Shown: one piece after another, positions 35,463-45,009 of the stretch
Layout: the number at the start of each line of letters is the position of its first letter
How positions within the stretch are numbered: the first letter of the stretch is position 1
From: Hyphomicrobiales bacterium
GTDB taxonomy: Bacteria > Pseudomonadota > Alphaproteobacteria > Rhizobiales > Rhizobiaceae
Length of the DNA: 64,000 nt
Direction of reading: 5' to 3'
Assembly: GCA_900472175.1 (NCBI GenBank)
Contig: UCHD01000002.1
Coordinates: 109,986 to 173,985 of the forward strand
Program-made: the position numbers and the translations under genes
The notes under the pieces: generated by a model
The model's input: the letters and a program-made list of their open reading frames with translations, nothing else
The model's database searches: none
Told to the model about the DNA's origin: nothing

Positions 35463-36677
35463 TTAGGTGCGGCTCTCCAGCCAGTGACTGAGCCCCGCTG
35501 CCGCTGCCCGTCCGGTAGCAAAACACGCGGTGAGCAGGTAGCCGCCGGTCGGGGCTTCCCAATCCAGCATTTCTCCGGCGGCGAAGACGCCAGGCAAGGC
35601 TTTCAGCATATAGCGCTCATCGACAGCATCGAAACGGATGCCGCCTGCCGAGGAAATGGCTTCGGCGATGGGACGGGGCCGCGTGACGGGAATGGGCAGG
35701 GCCTTGATCAGCAGAGCGAGTTGGGCGGGATCATTGACTGCGGCTTGGGAGCCGAGTTCGCGAACGAGTGCGGCCTTGACGCCCTTCAGGCCGGCGCCTT
35801 TGCGCAGGCGGTTGGACAGGCTGATCTTACTGTCCTGGCGTGAAAGGTCTTTTGCGAGGCGTTCGGTGCTGCGGCCAGGCGCCAGATCGACCAGCAGGGT
35901 TGCCTTACTCTGCCGCGCCAGACGGTCGCGCAATGCCGCCGAATGGGCGTAAACGAGGCTTCCTTCGATGCCATGGCGGGAGATGACGAATTCGCCGGGG
36001 AAGGTGCCGGCGTCCGATGTGGTCGTGACGGATTTCAGCGGCGCACCGGCAAAGCGGTCCTTGAAGACATCGCTCCAATCGACATCGAAGCCGCAATTGG
36101 CGGGCTGCAGGCCGGCGATGCCGACGCCCTTGTCTCTCAGCAACGGAACCCAGCCGCCATCGGCGCCCAGGCGCGGCCAGCTGGCGCCGCCGAGCGCAAG
36201 TAGCGTCGCGTCGCTGTGGAGAGTTGTCAGGCCGCTCGGGGTTTCGAAGGTGAGGCCGTCATCGGCAAAGCCGGTCCAGCGGTGGCGTGTCATCAGCTTG
36301 ACGCCCTGTGCCTCCAGCCGCTTCAGCCAGGCCCGCAACAGCGGCGAGGCCTTCATGACGGTTGGAAAGACGCGGCCGGACGTGCCGGTAAAGGTTTCCG
36401 TGCCGAGGCTGGAAGCCCATGACTGTACGTCGGCGGGGGTGAAAGCATCCAGCGCTGTGCGCAGGCGATCCGATGTCGGGCCGAAACGGGTGGCGAAAAG
36501 CCGATAGTCTTCCGAATGGGTAATGTTGAGACCGGATTTTCCGGCAAGCAGGAACTTGCGGCCGAATGTTGGCATGCCATCATAGACCGTCACGGCATGA
36601 CCCGACAGTGACAGGACTTCCGCCGCCATCAGGCCCGCCGGTCCGCCGCCGATGATCGCGATCTGTTTTCCTGACAT
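35463..36677 (-). CDS. BaiN/HI0933-family flavoprotein (putative NAD(P)/FAD oxidoreductase)
   Basis: 404 residues. The N-terminal FAD-binding motif IAIIGGGPAGLMAAEVLS is followed by the family's GRKFLLAGKSGLNITHSE; the C-terminal FAD motif GEMLDWEAPTGGYLLTACFATGRAAA is also characteristic. BaiN/YhiN-type proteins are soluble flavoenzymes whose substrates are mostly unknown. Monocistronic; its 3' end is 12 bp from the convergent DUF4174 gene. Confidence 0.9.
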   Translation of the reverse strand: MSGKQIAIIGGGPAGLMAAEVLSLSGHAVTVYDGMPTFGRKFLLAGKSGLNITHSEDYRLFATRFGPTSDRLRTALDAFTPADVQSWASSLGTETFTGTSGRVFPTVMKASPLLRAWLKRLEAQGVKLMTRHRWTGFADDGLTFETPSGLTTLHSDATLLALGGASWPRLGADGGWVPLLRDKGVGIAGLQPANCGFDVDWSDVFKDRFAGAPLKSVTTTSDAGTFPGEFVISRHGIEGSLVYAHSAALRDRLARQSKATLLVDLAPGRSTERLAKDLSRQDSKISLSNRLRKGAGLKGVKAALVRELGSQAAVNDPAQLALLIKALPIPVTRPRPIAEAISSAGGIRFDAVDERYMLKALPGVFAAGEMLDWEAPTGGYLLTACFATGRAAAAGLSHWLESRT

Positions 36678-37021
36678 GATCCGTCCGTTGCTGAGTGTTC
36701 ACCGCCCGTCTTGGCGACTGCAGGCATTTTGCGCAAGGGTAATCGCGGTGATTGGCCATGCGCCGCGTTAGCGCAGCGGTTTCATCCCGTAAATTTTTAC
36801 AAATCATGCGCGCAAGCTGCTGTCTTGGTTCGGAAATTGTTTTGCGGCTGTGTTAATCTCAAAAACGGTACCGGTGCGGTGGAGAGGAGTCCGCAGCACC
36901 GGCGTCTTGCAGCGACTGCTGTCGGGAGGATGCAGACATTCTTGACCGCCTTTTGAGGCCGGGTCTGATATCGTCGTATTCTTTCCGTTCAGGCAGCGCG
37001 ATCCGACTGGGAGGAGGCCTG
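36678..37021 (+). promoter_or_regulatory. 344-bp region before the leucine-degradation operon, with promoter and hairpin
   Basis: There is no gene in this region. A stable hairpin lies at 36871-36902 (CCGGTGCGG pairing with CCGC-A-GCACCGG). Downstream of it TTGACC (36942-36947), an 18-base spacer and TGATAT (36966-36971) form a good sigma-70-type promoter about 45 bp before the isovaleryl-CoA dehydrogenase start, which has the ribosome site GGGAGGAGG. No MerR-type LiuR gene is adjacent. Confidence 0.5.
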
Positions 37022-38185
37022 ATGTATTCTGGCGGCTTGAATTTCGCCTTGGGCGGAGAGATCGAGGCTCTGCGCGAGAACGTGCGGCGGTTTGCAAGCG
37101 AGCGCATTGCGCCGCAGGCGGCCGATATCGACCGGAGCAACAGTTTTCCGATGCCGCTCTGGCGTGAGCTGGGCGATCTCGGCCTGCTCGGGATCACGGC
37201 GGGCGAGGATTATGGCGGCATCGGCCTTGGCTATCTCGCCCATTGCGTGGCGATGGAGGAAATCAGCCGGGCCTCGGCGTCGGTGGCCCTGAGCTACGGC
37301 GCCCATTCCAACCTCTGCGTCAACCAGATCAACCGCAATGGCTCCGACGTGCAGAAAGCCGGCTATCTGCCGAAGCTGATTTCCGGCGAGCATGTCGGCG
37401 CGCTGGCAATGTCCGAGCCGGGGGCAGGCTCCGATGTGGTGTCGATGAAGCTGCGGGCCGACAAGCGCGGTGACCGCTATGTGCTCAACGGCAACAAGAT
37501 GTGGATCACCAATGGTCCTGATGCGGACGTTCTGGTGGTCTATGCCAAGACCGATCCGGATGCCGGGCCGCGCGGCATTACCGCGTTTCTGGTCGAAAAG
37601 GGGTTTGCCGGATTTTCGACCGGCCAGAAGCTCGACAAGCTCGGCATGCGCGGCTCCAATACCTGCGAGCTGATCTTCAGCGATTGCGAGGTGCCGGAGG
37701 AAAATGTGCTCGGCAGCGTCGGCGGCGGTGCGCGGATTTTGATGTCGGGCCTTGATTATGAGCGCGTCGTGCTGTCGGCCGGGCCGCTCGGCATCATGGC
37801 GGCTTGCCTCGACGTCGCGGTCCCCTATCTGCATGAGCGAAAGCAGTTCGGCCAGCCGATCGGCGAATTCCAGCTGATGCAGGGCAAGATCGCCGACATG
37901 TATGTGACGCTGAACGCAGCACGCGCCTATGTCTATGCCGTGGCGGCCGCCTGCGACAGGGGCGAGACGACACGCAAGGATGCGGCCGGGTGCATTCTCT
38001 ACGCGGCCGAACGGGCAACCGCCCTGGCGCTCGAAACCATCCAGGTGCTGGGCGGCAATGGCTACACCAACGACTATCCGGCCGGGCGGCTGCTGAGGGA
38101 CGCGAAACTGTACGAGATCGGTGCTGGAACCTCGGAAATACGGCGTATGCTGATCGGCAGGGAGCTTTTCGGCGAGACGGCTTGA
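37022..38185 (+). CDS. liuA: Isovaleryl-CoA dehydrogenase
   Basis: 387 residues from the ATG after GGGAGGAGG. Acyl-CoA dehydrogenase fold: [18 protein letters not shown] at the start, [30 protein letters not shown], the catalytic Glu in [16 protein letters not shown] (position characteristic of isovaleryl-CoA dehydrogenases), and [16 protein letters not shown]. It oxidises isovaleryl-CoA to 3-methylcrotonyl-CoA. First gene of the leucine/isovalerate operon. Confidence 0.95.
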   Translation: MYSGGLNFALGGEIEALRENVRRFASERIAPQAADIDRSNSFPMPLWRELGDLGLLGITAGEDYGGIGLGYLAHCVAMEEISRASASVALSYGAHSNLCVNQINRNGSDVQKAGYLPKLISGEHVGALAMSEPGAGSDVVSMKLRADKRGDRYVLNGNKMWITNGPDADVLVVYAKTDPDAGPRGITAFLVEKGFAGFSTGQKLDKLGMRGSNTCELIFSDCEVPEENVLGSVGGGARILMSGLDYERVVLSAGPLGIMAACLDVAVPYLHERKQFGQPIGEFQLMQGKIADMYVTLNAARAYVYAVAAACDRGETTRKDAAGCILYAAERATALALETIQVLGGNGYTNDYPAGRLLRDAKLYEIGAGTSEIRRMLIGRELFGETA

Positions 38186-38222
38186 ACGTGACACTCTGCA
38201 GGATGTTTGGTCGGGGGAATGA

Positions 38223-39830
38223 ATGGCCGTTCTGAAATCGCAAATTACCACGTCCTCGGAAACCTTCCGCGCCAACAGCGCTGCGATGGCGGAGGCGATG
38301 CGTGTCGTCGAGGAAGCGGCGGCGCTGGCTGCCGGCGGTGGCGGCGAGGTGGCGCGCGAGCGTCATGTCAGCCGTGGCAAGATGCTGCCGCGTGAACGGG
38401 TGGCGCAGCTGATCGACCCGGCGACGCCCTTTCTGGAAGTGGGCTTGACGGCGGCGCACGGGCTCTACAAGGGCGAGGCGCCGGGGGCGGGGCTGGTCAC
38501 CGGTATCGGCCGTGTGTCCGGCCGTGACTGCATGATCGTCTGCAACGATGCGACGGTCAAAGGCGGCACCTATTATCCGATGACGGTGAAGAAGCATTTG
38601 CGGGCGCAGGAGATCGCGGCGGAAAACAACCTGCCTTGCATCTATCTGGTCGATTCCGGCGGCGCCAACCTGCCGAACCAGGATGAAGTGTTTCCGGATC
38701 GCGATCATTTCGGCCGCATCTTCTATAATCAGGCCAATATGTCGGCCGCGGGCATTCCGCAGATCGCCGTCGTCATGGGCTCCTGCACGGCGGGTGGCGC
38801 CTATGTCCCGGCGATGTCGGACGAGGCAATCATCGTCGAGGGGCAGGGGACGATCTTTCTCGCCGGGCCGCCGCTGGTGCGGGCTGCGACGGGCGAGGTG
38901 GTGACGTCGGAGGATCTCGGGGGCGGCGATGTGCATACGCGGCTTTCCGGCGTTGCCGATCATCTGGCCCGCGACGATGCGCATGCGCTGGCGCTGGCGC
39001 GCCGGGCGGTTGCCAACCTCAACCGCACCTCCATAACCACCGTCGAGCGGCAGGCGCCGGAAGAACCGGTCTACGATCCCGGAGATATCTCCGGTGTCGT
39101 TCCCGCCGACCTGCGCACGCCCTATGACATCCGCGAAGTGATCGCCCGGATCGTCGATGGCTCGCGGCTGGACGAGTTCAAGGCGCGTTATGGCACGACG
39201 CTGGTCTGCGGTTTTGCTCATATTCACGGCATTCCCGTCGGCATCATCGCCAACAATGGCGTGCTGTTTTCGGAATCGGCGCTGAAGGGCACGCATTTCG
39301 TCGAGCTGTGCTCTCAGCGGAAGATCCCTTTGATCTTCCTGCAGAACATTACCGGCTTCATGGTCGGGCGCAAATACGAGACGGAGGGCATTGCCAAGCA
39401 CGGTGCCAAGCTGGTGACGGCGGTGGCGACGACCAGGGTGCCGAAGATCACCATGCTGGTCGGCGGCTCGTTTGGTGCCGGCAATTATGGCATGGGCGGC
39501 CGGGCATTTTCACCGCGCTTCCTGTGGACCTGGCCGAACAGCCGGATTTCGGTGATGGGCGGCGAGCAGGCGGCAGGGGTGCTGGCAACCGTGCGCGGTG
39601 ATGCGCTGAAGCGGGCCGGCACGCCCTGGAGCGACGAAGACGAGGCAAAATTCAAGCAGCCGGTGCTGAACCTGTTCGAGACCCAGAGCCACCCGCTTTA
39701 TGCCTCGGCGCGGCTGTGGGACGACGGCATCATCGACCCGCGCAAAAGCCGCGATGTGCTGGCGCTTTCCCTGTCGGCTGCGCTCAACGCGCCGATCGAC
39801 GATACCCGTTTTGGCCTGTTCAGGATGTGA
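38223..39830 (+). CDS. liuB: Methylcrotonyl-CoA carboxylase, carboxyltransferase (beta) subunit
   Basis: 535 residues, the normal length. Carboxyltransferase domain motifs: [65 protein letters not shown], and [14 protein letters not shown]. With the alpha subunit it carboxylates 3-methylcrotonyl-CoA to 3-methylglutaconyl-CoA. It follows the dehydrogenase gene by 37 bp. Confidence 0.95.
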   Translation: MAVLKSQITTSSETFRANSAAMAEAMRVVEEAAALAAGGGGEVARERHVSRGKMLPRERVAQLIDPATPFLEVGLTAAHGLYKGEAPGAGLVTGIGRVSGRDCMIVCNDATVKGGTYYPMTVKKHLRAQEIAAENNLPCIYLVDSGGANLPNQDEVFPDRDHFGRIFYNQANMSAAGIPQIAVVMGSCTAGGAYVPAMSDEAIIVEGQGTIFLAGPPLVRAATGEVVTSEDLGGGDVHTRLSGVADHLARDDAHALALARRAVANLNRTSITTVERQAPEEPVYDPGDISGVVPADLRTPYDIREVIARIVDGSRLDEFKARYGTTLVCGFAHIHGIPVGIIANNGVLFSESALKGTHFVELCSQRKIPLIFLQNITGFMVGRKYETEGIAKHGAKLVTAVATTRVPKITMLVGGSFGAGNYGMGGRAFSPRFLWTWPNSRISVMGGEQAAGVLATVRGDALKRAGTPWSDEDEAKFKQPVLNLFETQSHPLYASARLWDDGIIDPRKSRDVLALSLSAALNAPIDDTRFGLFRM

Positions 39831-39841
39831 GGAGAAAGACC

Positions 39842-40225
39842 ATGAAACGTGATGCTTTCAATGCCAAGAACGCCCCTCAGCCACGTGGTGGTTATTCACA
39901 GGCTGTCCGACTTGAGGATTTTTCCCGCGTGCTGTTCGTTAGCGGCCAGATTCCGGCGGATTCAGACGACAACGTACCAGCGGGGTTTGAAGCCCAGGCG
40001 CGGCAGGTCTGGCTGAATGTCGATGCGCAATTGAAGGCCGCCGGGATGAGCAAGGCGGATATCGTCAAGGTGACGGCCTATCTCGCTGACCGGCATCACA
40101 CCATGGCCAATCGTGAAATCCGCAGCGAATATCTGGGCAGCCTGACGCCGGCGATGACAGTGGTAATCGCCGGTATTTTTGACGGGGCCTGGCTTCTCGA
40201 GGTCGAAGTCATCGCCGCGCAATAG
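39842..40225 (+). CDS. RidA/YjgF-family protein inside the leucine operon
   Basis: 127 residues from the ATG behind GGAGAAAG, 11 bp after the carboxyltransferase gene. RidA-like: GGYSQAVRLEDFSRVLFVSGQIP, VDAQLKAAGMSKADIVKVTAYLADR, and IRSEYLGSLTPAMTVVIAGIF. The Arg that RidA deaminases use near the C-terminus (normally in an ARxxVEV-like context) is not evident; the sequence there reads IFDGAWLLEVEV. It may thus be a non-deaminase member. It sits between the two MCC subunit genes, so a role in clearing reactive enamine/imine species or in the carboxylase reaction is possible. Confidence 0.88.
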   Translation: MKRDAFNAKNAPQPRGGYSQAVRLEDFSRVLFVSGQIPADSDDNVPAGFEAQARQVWLNVDAQLKAAGMSKADIVKVTAYLADRHHTMANREIRSEYLGSLTPAMTVVIAGIFDGAWLLEVEVIAAQ

Positions 40226-40239
40226 ACCGGGATAGAGTA

Positions 40240-42225
40240 ATGTTTTCCAAGATACTCGTTGCCAATCGTGGTGAAATCGCCTGCCGGATCATTCGCACGG
40301 CGCGGCGTCTCGGTATTCGGACGGTCGCGGTGTTTTCCGATGCGGATGCCGGTGCGCTGCATGCCGAACTGGCGGACGAAGCCTTTCGCATCGGCGCTGC
40401 GGCGGCGAGCGAAAGCTACCTGAACGCCGGACGGATCATTGCGGCTGCCGAGCGCGCTGGCGCGCAGGCGATCCACCCCGGTTACGGGTTCCTGTCGGAG
40501 AATGCCGAGTTTGCCGAGGCTGTCGAGGCGGCGGGCATGGCCTTTATCGGACCCTCGGCCGCAGCCATTCGCGCCATGGGCCTGAAGGATGCGGCAAAGG
40601 CGCTGATGGAGCAATCCGGCGTGCCGGTGGTTCCGGGTTATCATGGCGACAACCAGGACACAGCATTTCTTGCCGAACAGGCGATCGATATCGGCTTTCC
40701 GGTGCTGATCAAGGCACGGGCGGGCGGTGGCGGCAAGGGCATGCGCCGCGTCGATCGGGCAGACGATTTCGCGGCGTCGCTTGAAGCGGCGCGGCGGGAG
40801 GCGGAGGCGGCCTTCGGCGACGGCGCCGTGCTGATCGAAAAATACCTGATGAAACCACGCCATATCGAGATCCAGGTCTTCGGCGACCGGCATGGCAATG
40901 CGGTGCATCTTTTCGAGCGCGATTGCTCGCTGCAGCGGCGCCATCAGAAGGTGATCGAGGAAGCGCCGGCGCCGGGCATGACGGCGGAAATGCGCCGGGC
41001 GATGGGCGAGGCGGCCGTACGGGCGGCGCGCGCCATCGATTATTGCGGAGCCGGCACGGTCGAGTTCATCGCCGATGTTTCCGACGGGCTTTGGCCCGAC
41101 CGGTTCTTCTTCATGGAAATGAACACGCGGCTGCAGGTCGAGCATCCGGTGACGGAGGCAATCACCGGCATCGATCTGGTCGAGTGGCAATTGCGGGTGG
41201 CCAATGGCGAGCCGCTGCCATTGAAGCAATCGGAACTGTCGATCGACGGCTGGGCCTTCGAGGCGCGGGTCTATGCGGAAGATCCCGCGCGCGGTTTTTT
41301 GCCATCGACCGGCACGCTATCGCATGTCGGGTTTCCGGCTGATGGTGTGCGGGTCGATGCCGGGGTGCGGCAGGGGGACCGGATCAGCCCGTTCTACGAT
41401 CCGATGATTGCCAAGCTGATCGTGCACGGACCGACGCGGGCTGCGGCACTTGCACGGCTGTCCGCGTCATTGGAAGCAAGTCATATCGGCGGCGTCGCCA
41501 ACAATCTCGCGTTCCTCGCCCGGCTGAGCCGCCAGGCCGATTTCGTAGCGGGACATCCGGATACCGGCCTGATCGACCGGGAGGTTGAGGCGCTGACGGT
41601 GGCGGATGCGCCGGATGAAACCGTGCTGGCGCTGGCGGCGGTGTTGTCGCTCGGTACCTTGCAGGCGCCACCGGCCGGCGATCCCTGGCGGTCGCTTGGC
41701 CATTGGCAAGTCTGGGGGCAGGCGACGCGCACGGTGACGCTGGATCATGCTGGCGAGCGGCACGTGCTGCGGGTGGCGGCGCGTGGCCTCGACCTGTTTG
41801 CCGTGCATGGCAGTAGCCGGGTCATTCCGGTTCGGATTTCCGGCCGGTTCGACGGCGGTTGCCTTGTCGAGGCCGATGGCCGCCAGAGCCGGTTGCAGCG
41901 GCTTGAGATCGCAAAAGGGTTTACGCTTCTCGTCGACGGCCGCGCCTTTGATTTCCATGTTCCCGATCCGTTGGACGGCGAAGCGGAAAGTGCCGCGGGA
42001 AGCGACCGCCTGATCGCGCCGATGCCGGGGTTGATCAAGCTGGTGCGCGTCAGGGCGGGGGATGCAGTGTCGAAAGGTGATCCACTAGTTGTCATGGAAG
42101 CGATGAAGATGGAGCTGACGCTTTCGGCCAGCCGGGACGGTGTTGTCGATAGCCTGTTTGTCGCCGAGGGCGATCAGACCACCGATGGCACCGTGCTTTT
42201 GATGCTGAAGCCCGAGGAGGCCTGA
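40240..42225 (+). CDS. liuD: Methylcrotonyl-CoA carboxylase, biotin-carrying (alpha) subunit
   Basis: 661 residues. Biotin carboxylase domain (about 1-445): SKILVANRGEIACRIIRTAR, ATP-grasp region with KARAGGGGKGMRRV, and FFMEMNTRLQVEHPVTE. A middle BT-type region follows, and the C-terminal biotinyl domain has the biotinylated Lys in MEAMKME. The stop overlaps the next start (TGATG). It works with the LiuB subunit. Confidence 0.95.
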   Translation: MFSKILVANRGEIACRIIRTARRLGIRTVAVFSDADAGALHAELADEAFRIGAAAASESYLNAGRIIAAAERAGAQAIHPGYGFLSENAEFAEAVEAAGMAFIGPSAAAIRAMGLKDAAKALMEQSGVPVVPGYHGDNQDTAFLAEQAIDIGFPVLIKARAGGGGKGMRRVDRADDFAASLEAARREAEAAFGDGAVLIEKYLMKPRHIEIQVFGDRHGNAVHLFERDCSLQRRHQKVIEEAPAPGMTAEMRRAMGEAAVRAARAIDYCGAGTVEFIADVSDGLWPDRFFFMEMNTRLQVEHPVTEAITGIDLVEWQLRVANGEPLPLKQSELSIDGWAFEARVYAEDPARGFLPSTGTLSHVGFPADGVRVDAGVRQGDRISPFYDPMIAKLIVHGPTRAAALARLSASLEASHIGGVANNLAFLARLSRQADFVAGHPDTGLIDREVEALTVADAPDETVLALAAVLSLGTLQAPPAGDPWRSLGHWQVWGQATRTVTLDHAGERHVLRVAARGLDLFAVHGSSRVIPVRISGRFDGGCLVEADGRQSRLQRLEIAKGFTLLVDGRAFDFHVPDPLDGEAESAAGSDRLIAPMPGLIKLVRVRAGDAVSKGDPLVVMEAMKMELTLSASRDGVVDSLFVAEGDQTTDGTVLLMLKPEEA

Positions 42226-43100
42226 TGTCTTCCACCGGCACAGTTGTGGACCGCGTGTCCATCGTCGAGATGGCGCCGCGTGACGGCCTGCAGAACGAGA
42301 AGGTGCTGATCGAGACCAAGGACAAGATCAGGCTCACCGATATGCTGTCGGGCTGCGGTTTCGAGCGGATCGAAGTCACGAGTTTCGTCAGTCCGAAATG
42401 GGTGCCGCAACTGGCCGATGCTGCCGAGGTGATGGCCGGGATCGCCCGGCGGCCGGGCGTGCGGTACGCCGTGCTGACGCCCAATATGAAGGGTTTCGAG
42501 GCTGCGCTTGCGGCAGGTGCGGACGAGGTGGCGATCTTCGCCTCGGCATCGGAAGGATTTTCGCAGCACAATATCAATTGCTCGATTGCCGAGAGCATCG
42601 AGCGGTTTCGCCCGGTGGCGGAGGCGGCCCGCAAAGAGGGCGTGCCGGTGCGCGGCTATGTCAGCTGCGTGGTGGAATGCCCCTATGACGGAGCCGTTGC
42701 GCCGCAAAGTGCGGCCGGCGTTGCGGCGCAATTGCTGGAGCTTGGCTGTTATGAAATCAGCCTTGGGGATACGATCGGCCGCGGCACGCCGGAGGCGATC
42801 GACCGTATGCTGGCTGTCGTGCTTGAGGGTATCCCTGCAAAAAAGCTCGCCGGGCATTTTCACGACACGTCGGGCCGGGCGCTCGACAATATCGGCGTGG
42901 CTCTCGATCGCGGCATCCGAGTGTTCGATGCGTCCGTTGGCGGGCTCGGCGGCTGTCCCTATGCGCCGGGTGCCAAGGGTAATGTCGATACGCTGCTGGT
43001 GGATCGCTACTTGAAAGCCCGCGGATTTTCCACCGGCCTTGATGAAGACGCGCTTGAGGCCGCCTCTGTTTTTGCGCGCAGTTTGAGGAGTGCGGCATGA
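42225..43100 (+). CDS. liuE: Hydroxymethylglutaryl-CoA lyase
   Basis: 291 residues, TIM-barrel HMGL family. MAPRDGLQNEK provides the metal/substrate residues, ISLGDTIGRGTPE follows, and the active-site Cys lies in the signature SVGGLGGCPYAPGAKGNV. It splits HMG-CoA to acetyl-CoA and acetoacetate, the last step of leucine breakdown here. Its start overlaps the LiuD stop and its end overlaps the hydratase start by 4 bases. Confidence 0.95.
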   Translation: MSSTGTVVDRVSIVEMAPRDGLQNEKVLIETKDKIRLTDMLSGCGFERIEVTSFVSPKWVPQLADAAEVMAGIARRPGVRYAVLTPNMKGFEAALAAGADEVAIFASASEGFSQHNINCSIAESIERFRPVAEAARKEGVPVRGYVSCVVECPYDGAVAPQSAAGVAAQLLELGCYEISLGDTIGRGTPEAIDRMLAVVLEGIPAKKLAGHFHDTSGRALDNIGVALDRGIRVFDASVGGLGGCPYAPGAKGNVDTLLVDRYLKARGFSTGLDEDALEAASVFARSLRSAA

Positions 43101-43888
43101 CATATGAGACCATCCGCGTCGAGGTTGACGGCCGGGGTGTGGCGCGGCTGGCGCTTGCCCGTCCCGACAAACACAATGCCTTGTCCGGCACGATGATCGG
43201 CGAATTGACCACCGTGGCAAGATTGCTGGGCGCAGATGCCGCTGTTCGGGCCATCGTATTGTCGGCCGAGGGCGCAAGCTTTTGTGCCGGTGGCGATCTC
43301 GGCTGGATGAAGGCGCAGATCGAGGCGGACCGGGCGGCGCGCATCAAGGAGGCCAAGCGGCTGGCGCTGATGTTCAAGGCGCTGAACGATTTGGAGAAGC
43401 CGGTCATTGCCCGCGTTCAGGCCAATGCGTTTGGCGGCGGCATCGGGCTGTTGTGCATCGCCGATGTGGTTGTTGCCGCCGATACCGCGACGTTCGGATT
43501 GACCGAGACCCGGCTCGGACTGATTCCTGCAACCATCAGCCCCTATGTAGTGGCGCGGATCGGCGAGGGGCAGGCGCGGCCTTTGTTCATGTCCGGCCGG
43601 ATTCTGGATGCGCAGGCTGCGCAAGCCGTAGGTCTTTTGACGCGCGTGGTGCCATCAGGCGATCTCGATGCGGCGGTCGAGGCGGAGGTTGCGCCCTATC
43701 TGCAGGTGGCGCCCGGCGCTGTTGGGCAATCCAAGGCGCTGGCACGGTCTCTGGGCATGCCGATTACTGAAGCGGTCATAGAAGCGACGATCGAGCGCCT
43801 GGCCGATGTCTGGGAAACGGACGAGGCGCGGGAAGGAATTTCGGCCTTTCTGGAAAAACGCCAGCCATGGTGGCGCAAACCGGTTTAG
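43097..43888 (+). CDS. liuC: Enoyl-CoA hydratase, probably methylglutaconyl-CoA hydratase
   Basis: 263 residues, crotonase family. Oxyanion-hole segments are seen as ARPDKHNALS and SAEGASFCAGGDLGWM, followed by NAFGGGIGLLCIADVV and TETRLGLIPATISPYV. Position at the end of the isovaleryl operon predicts hydration of 3-methylglutaconyl-CoA to HMG-CoA; the family alone would not give this specificity. Overlaps the lyase gene by ATGA. Confidence 0.9.
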   Translation: MTYETIRVEVDGRGVARLALARPDKHNALSGTMIGELTTVARLLGADAAVRAIVLSAEGASFCAGGDLGWMKAQIEADRAARIKEAKRLALMFKALNDLEKPVIARVQANAFGGGIGLLCIADVVVAADTATFGLTETRLGLIPATISPYVVARIGEGQARPLFMSGRILDAQAAQAVGLLTRVVPSGDLDAAVEAEVAPYLQVAPGAVGQSKALARSLGMPITEAVIEATIERLADVWETDEAREGISAFLEKRQPWWRKPV

Positions 43889-43931
43889 CCACTTTAATGG
43901 ATAACTGCGCTTGAAATGGGCGAGATTTGAG

Positions 43932-43962
43932 CATATTTTGATACTGTACTTATCAAAATATG
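43932..43962. promoter_or_regulatory. Perfect 12-bp inverted repeat, probable toxin-antitoxin operator
   Basis: CATATTTTGATA (43932-43943), a 7-base spacer, then TATCAAAATATG (43951-43962), an exact inverted repeat 14 bp before the antitoxin ATG. Antitoxins of the Xre/ParS group repress their own promoter at such sites. The perfect symmetry and AT-rich core in GC-rich DNA make chance unlikely. Confidence 0.75.
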
Positions 43963-43975
43963 TTAGGAAAGTGCC

Positions 43976-44341
43976 ATGACAGCTTTGAGCTTGACGGCAA
44001 GCCGGTTTGGCGACGGGCAATCGCCGTTCCTTTCGGCCGAGCGGGTTTCCAAGCAGCTCGGCGTCACTCTGTCCGAGCTTGCCCGGCTGATCGGCGTTGC
44101 CCGCAATACGCTGACGGCGAAATCCGGCGCGCGCAAGGTGGATCATGCGCTGAGCCACGTCGTGCGCATCCTTGCCATGGCCAGCGAAATGGCGGGCGAC
44201 GAGAACCGGGCGACCATCTGGTTCAAGCATCAGCCGATCCCCGGCTGGGCGGGCAAGACCGCGTATGATCTGGTGAGCGAAGGCAAATCGGACAAGGTGC
44301 TGGCCTATCTCGAGGCGGTACGATCCGGCGTTTATGCCTGA
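43976..44341 (+). CDS. Xre/MbcA/ParS-type antitoxin (DUF2384)
   Basis: 121 residues. The N-terminal helix-turn-helix (SAERVSKQLGVTLSELARLIGVARNTLT) is followed by the C-terminal antitoxin-specific domain (DUF2384) with ENRATIWFKHQPIPGWAGKTAYDLVSEGKSDKVLAYLEAV, which normally inserts into the RES toxin active site. It overlaps the toxin gene by 8 bases, the usual coupled order of antitoxin then toxin. Probably autoregulated through the inverted repeat just upstream. Confidence 0.93.
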   Translation: MTALSLTASRFGDGQSPFLSAERVSKQLGVTLSELARLIGVARNTLTAKSGARKVDHALSHVVRILAMASEMAGDENRATIWFKHQPIPGWAGKTAYDLVSEGKSDKVLAYLEAVRSGVYA

Positions 44342-44849
44342 TAAAGCCAAAAGCACGCTAACGCTGTGGCGCGCCTTCGTACCGCAATGGGCCTTTGCGC
44401 CGCTGTCGGGCGAGGGGGCGGCGCGGTTCGGCGGCCGCTGGAATCCGGTGGGAGCGCCAACGATCTATGCCGCACGCGAACTCTCGACCGCCTGGGCCGA
44501 GTATAACCAGGGTTTTGTCCAGCACCCGGCATTGATCGTGCAGCTCGACCTCAAGGATGCCGCGCTCGCCGACCTCACTGATCCCACCATGCTGTCCGGT
44601 CTTGCCGTCGATGACGATATTCATCTCTGCGAGTGGCGGATGCGTCTCGACGAGGGCAAGGTGCCGCAGACGCATCAGCTGCGCCAGCGATTGCTTGGCG
44701 ACGATTTCGATGGTGTCATCTACCCGTCCTTCATGTCGCCGGGCGGGACCTGCGTGGCGTTGTGGCGGTGGAATGTCAGGGGTGCGCCGCGCCTCGACGT
44801 TGTCGATCCAGATGGTCGCTTGCCGAAGACACCCGCCTCCTGGATCTGA
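44334..44849 (+). CDS. RES-domain toxin (NAD+-degrading family)
   Basis: 171 residues. The three conserved residues that name the family are visible: Arg in FGGRWNPVG, Glu in YAARELSTAWAEY, and Ser in PSFMSPGGTCVALWRW. RES toxins such as MbcT break down NAD+ when not held by their Xre antitoxin. It is the second gene of a two-gene type II system and appears intact. The following 160 bp are AT-rich and hold no gene. Confidence 0.92.
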   Translation: MPDKAKSTLTLWRAFVPQWAFAPLSGEGAARFGGRWNPVGAPTIYAARELSTAWAEYNQGFVQHPALIVQLDLKDAALADLTDPTMLSGLAVDDDIHLCEWRMRLDEGKVPQTHQLRQRLLGDDFDGVIYPSFMSPGGTCVALWRWNVRGAPRLDVVDPDGRLPKTPASWI

Positions 44850-45009
44850 TCCGGATTTCGTTAGCCTGCACAGATTAAGGATGAAAGCTGCAGCCGATGC
44901 GGCTGAAAACGAACGATTTTCCCATAATAGTCTACAAAATAAATAAACATAATTATCTAAATGGCGCGCGACGATGTAATTTCTCTTCACCTTTGGGGAA
45001 TAGCCGCGC

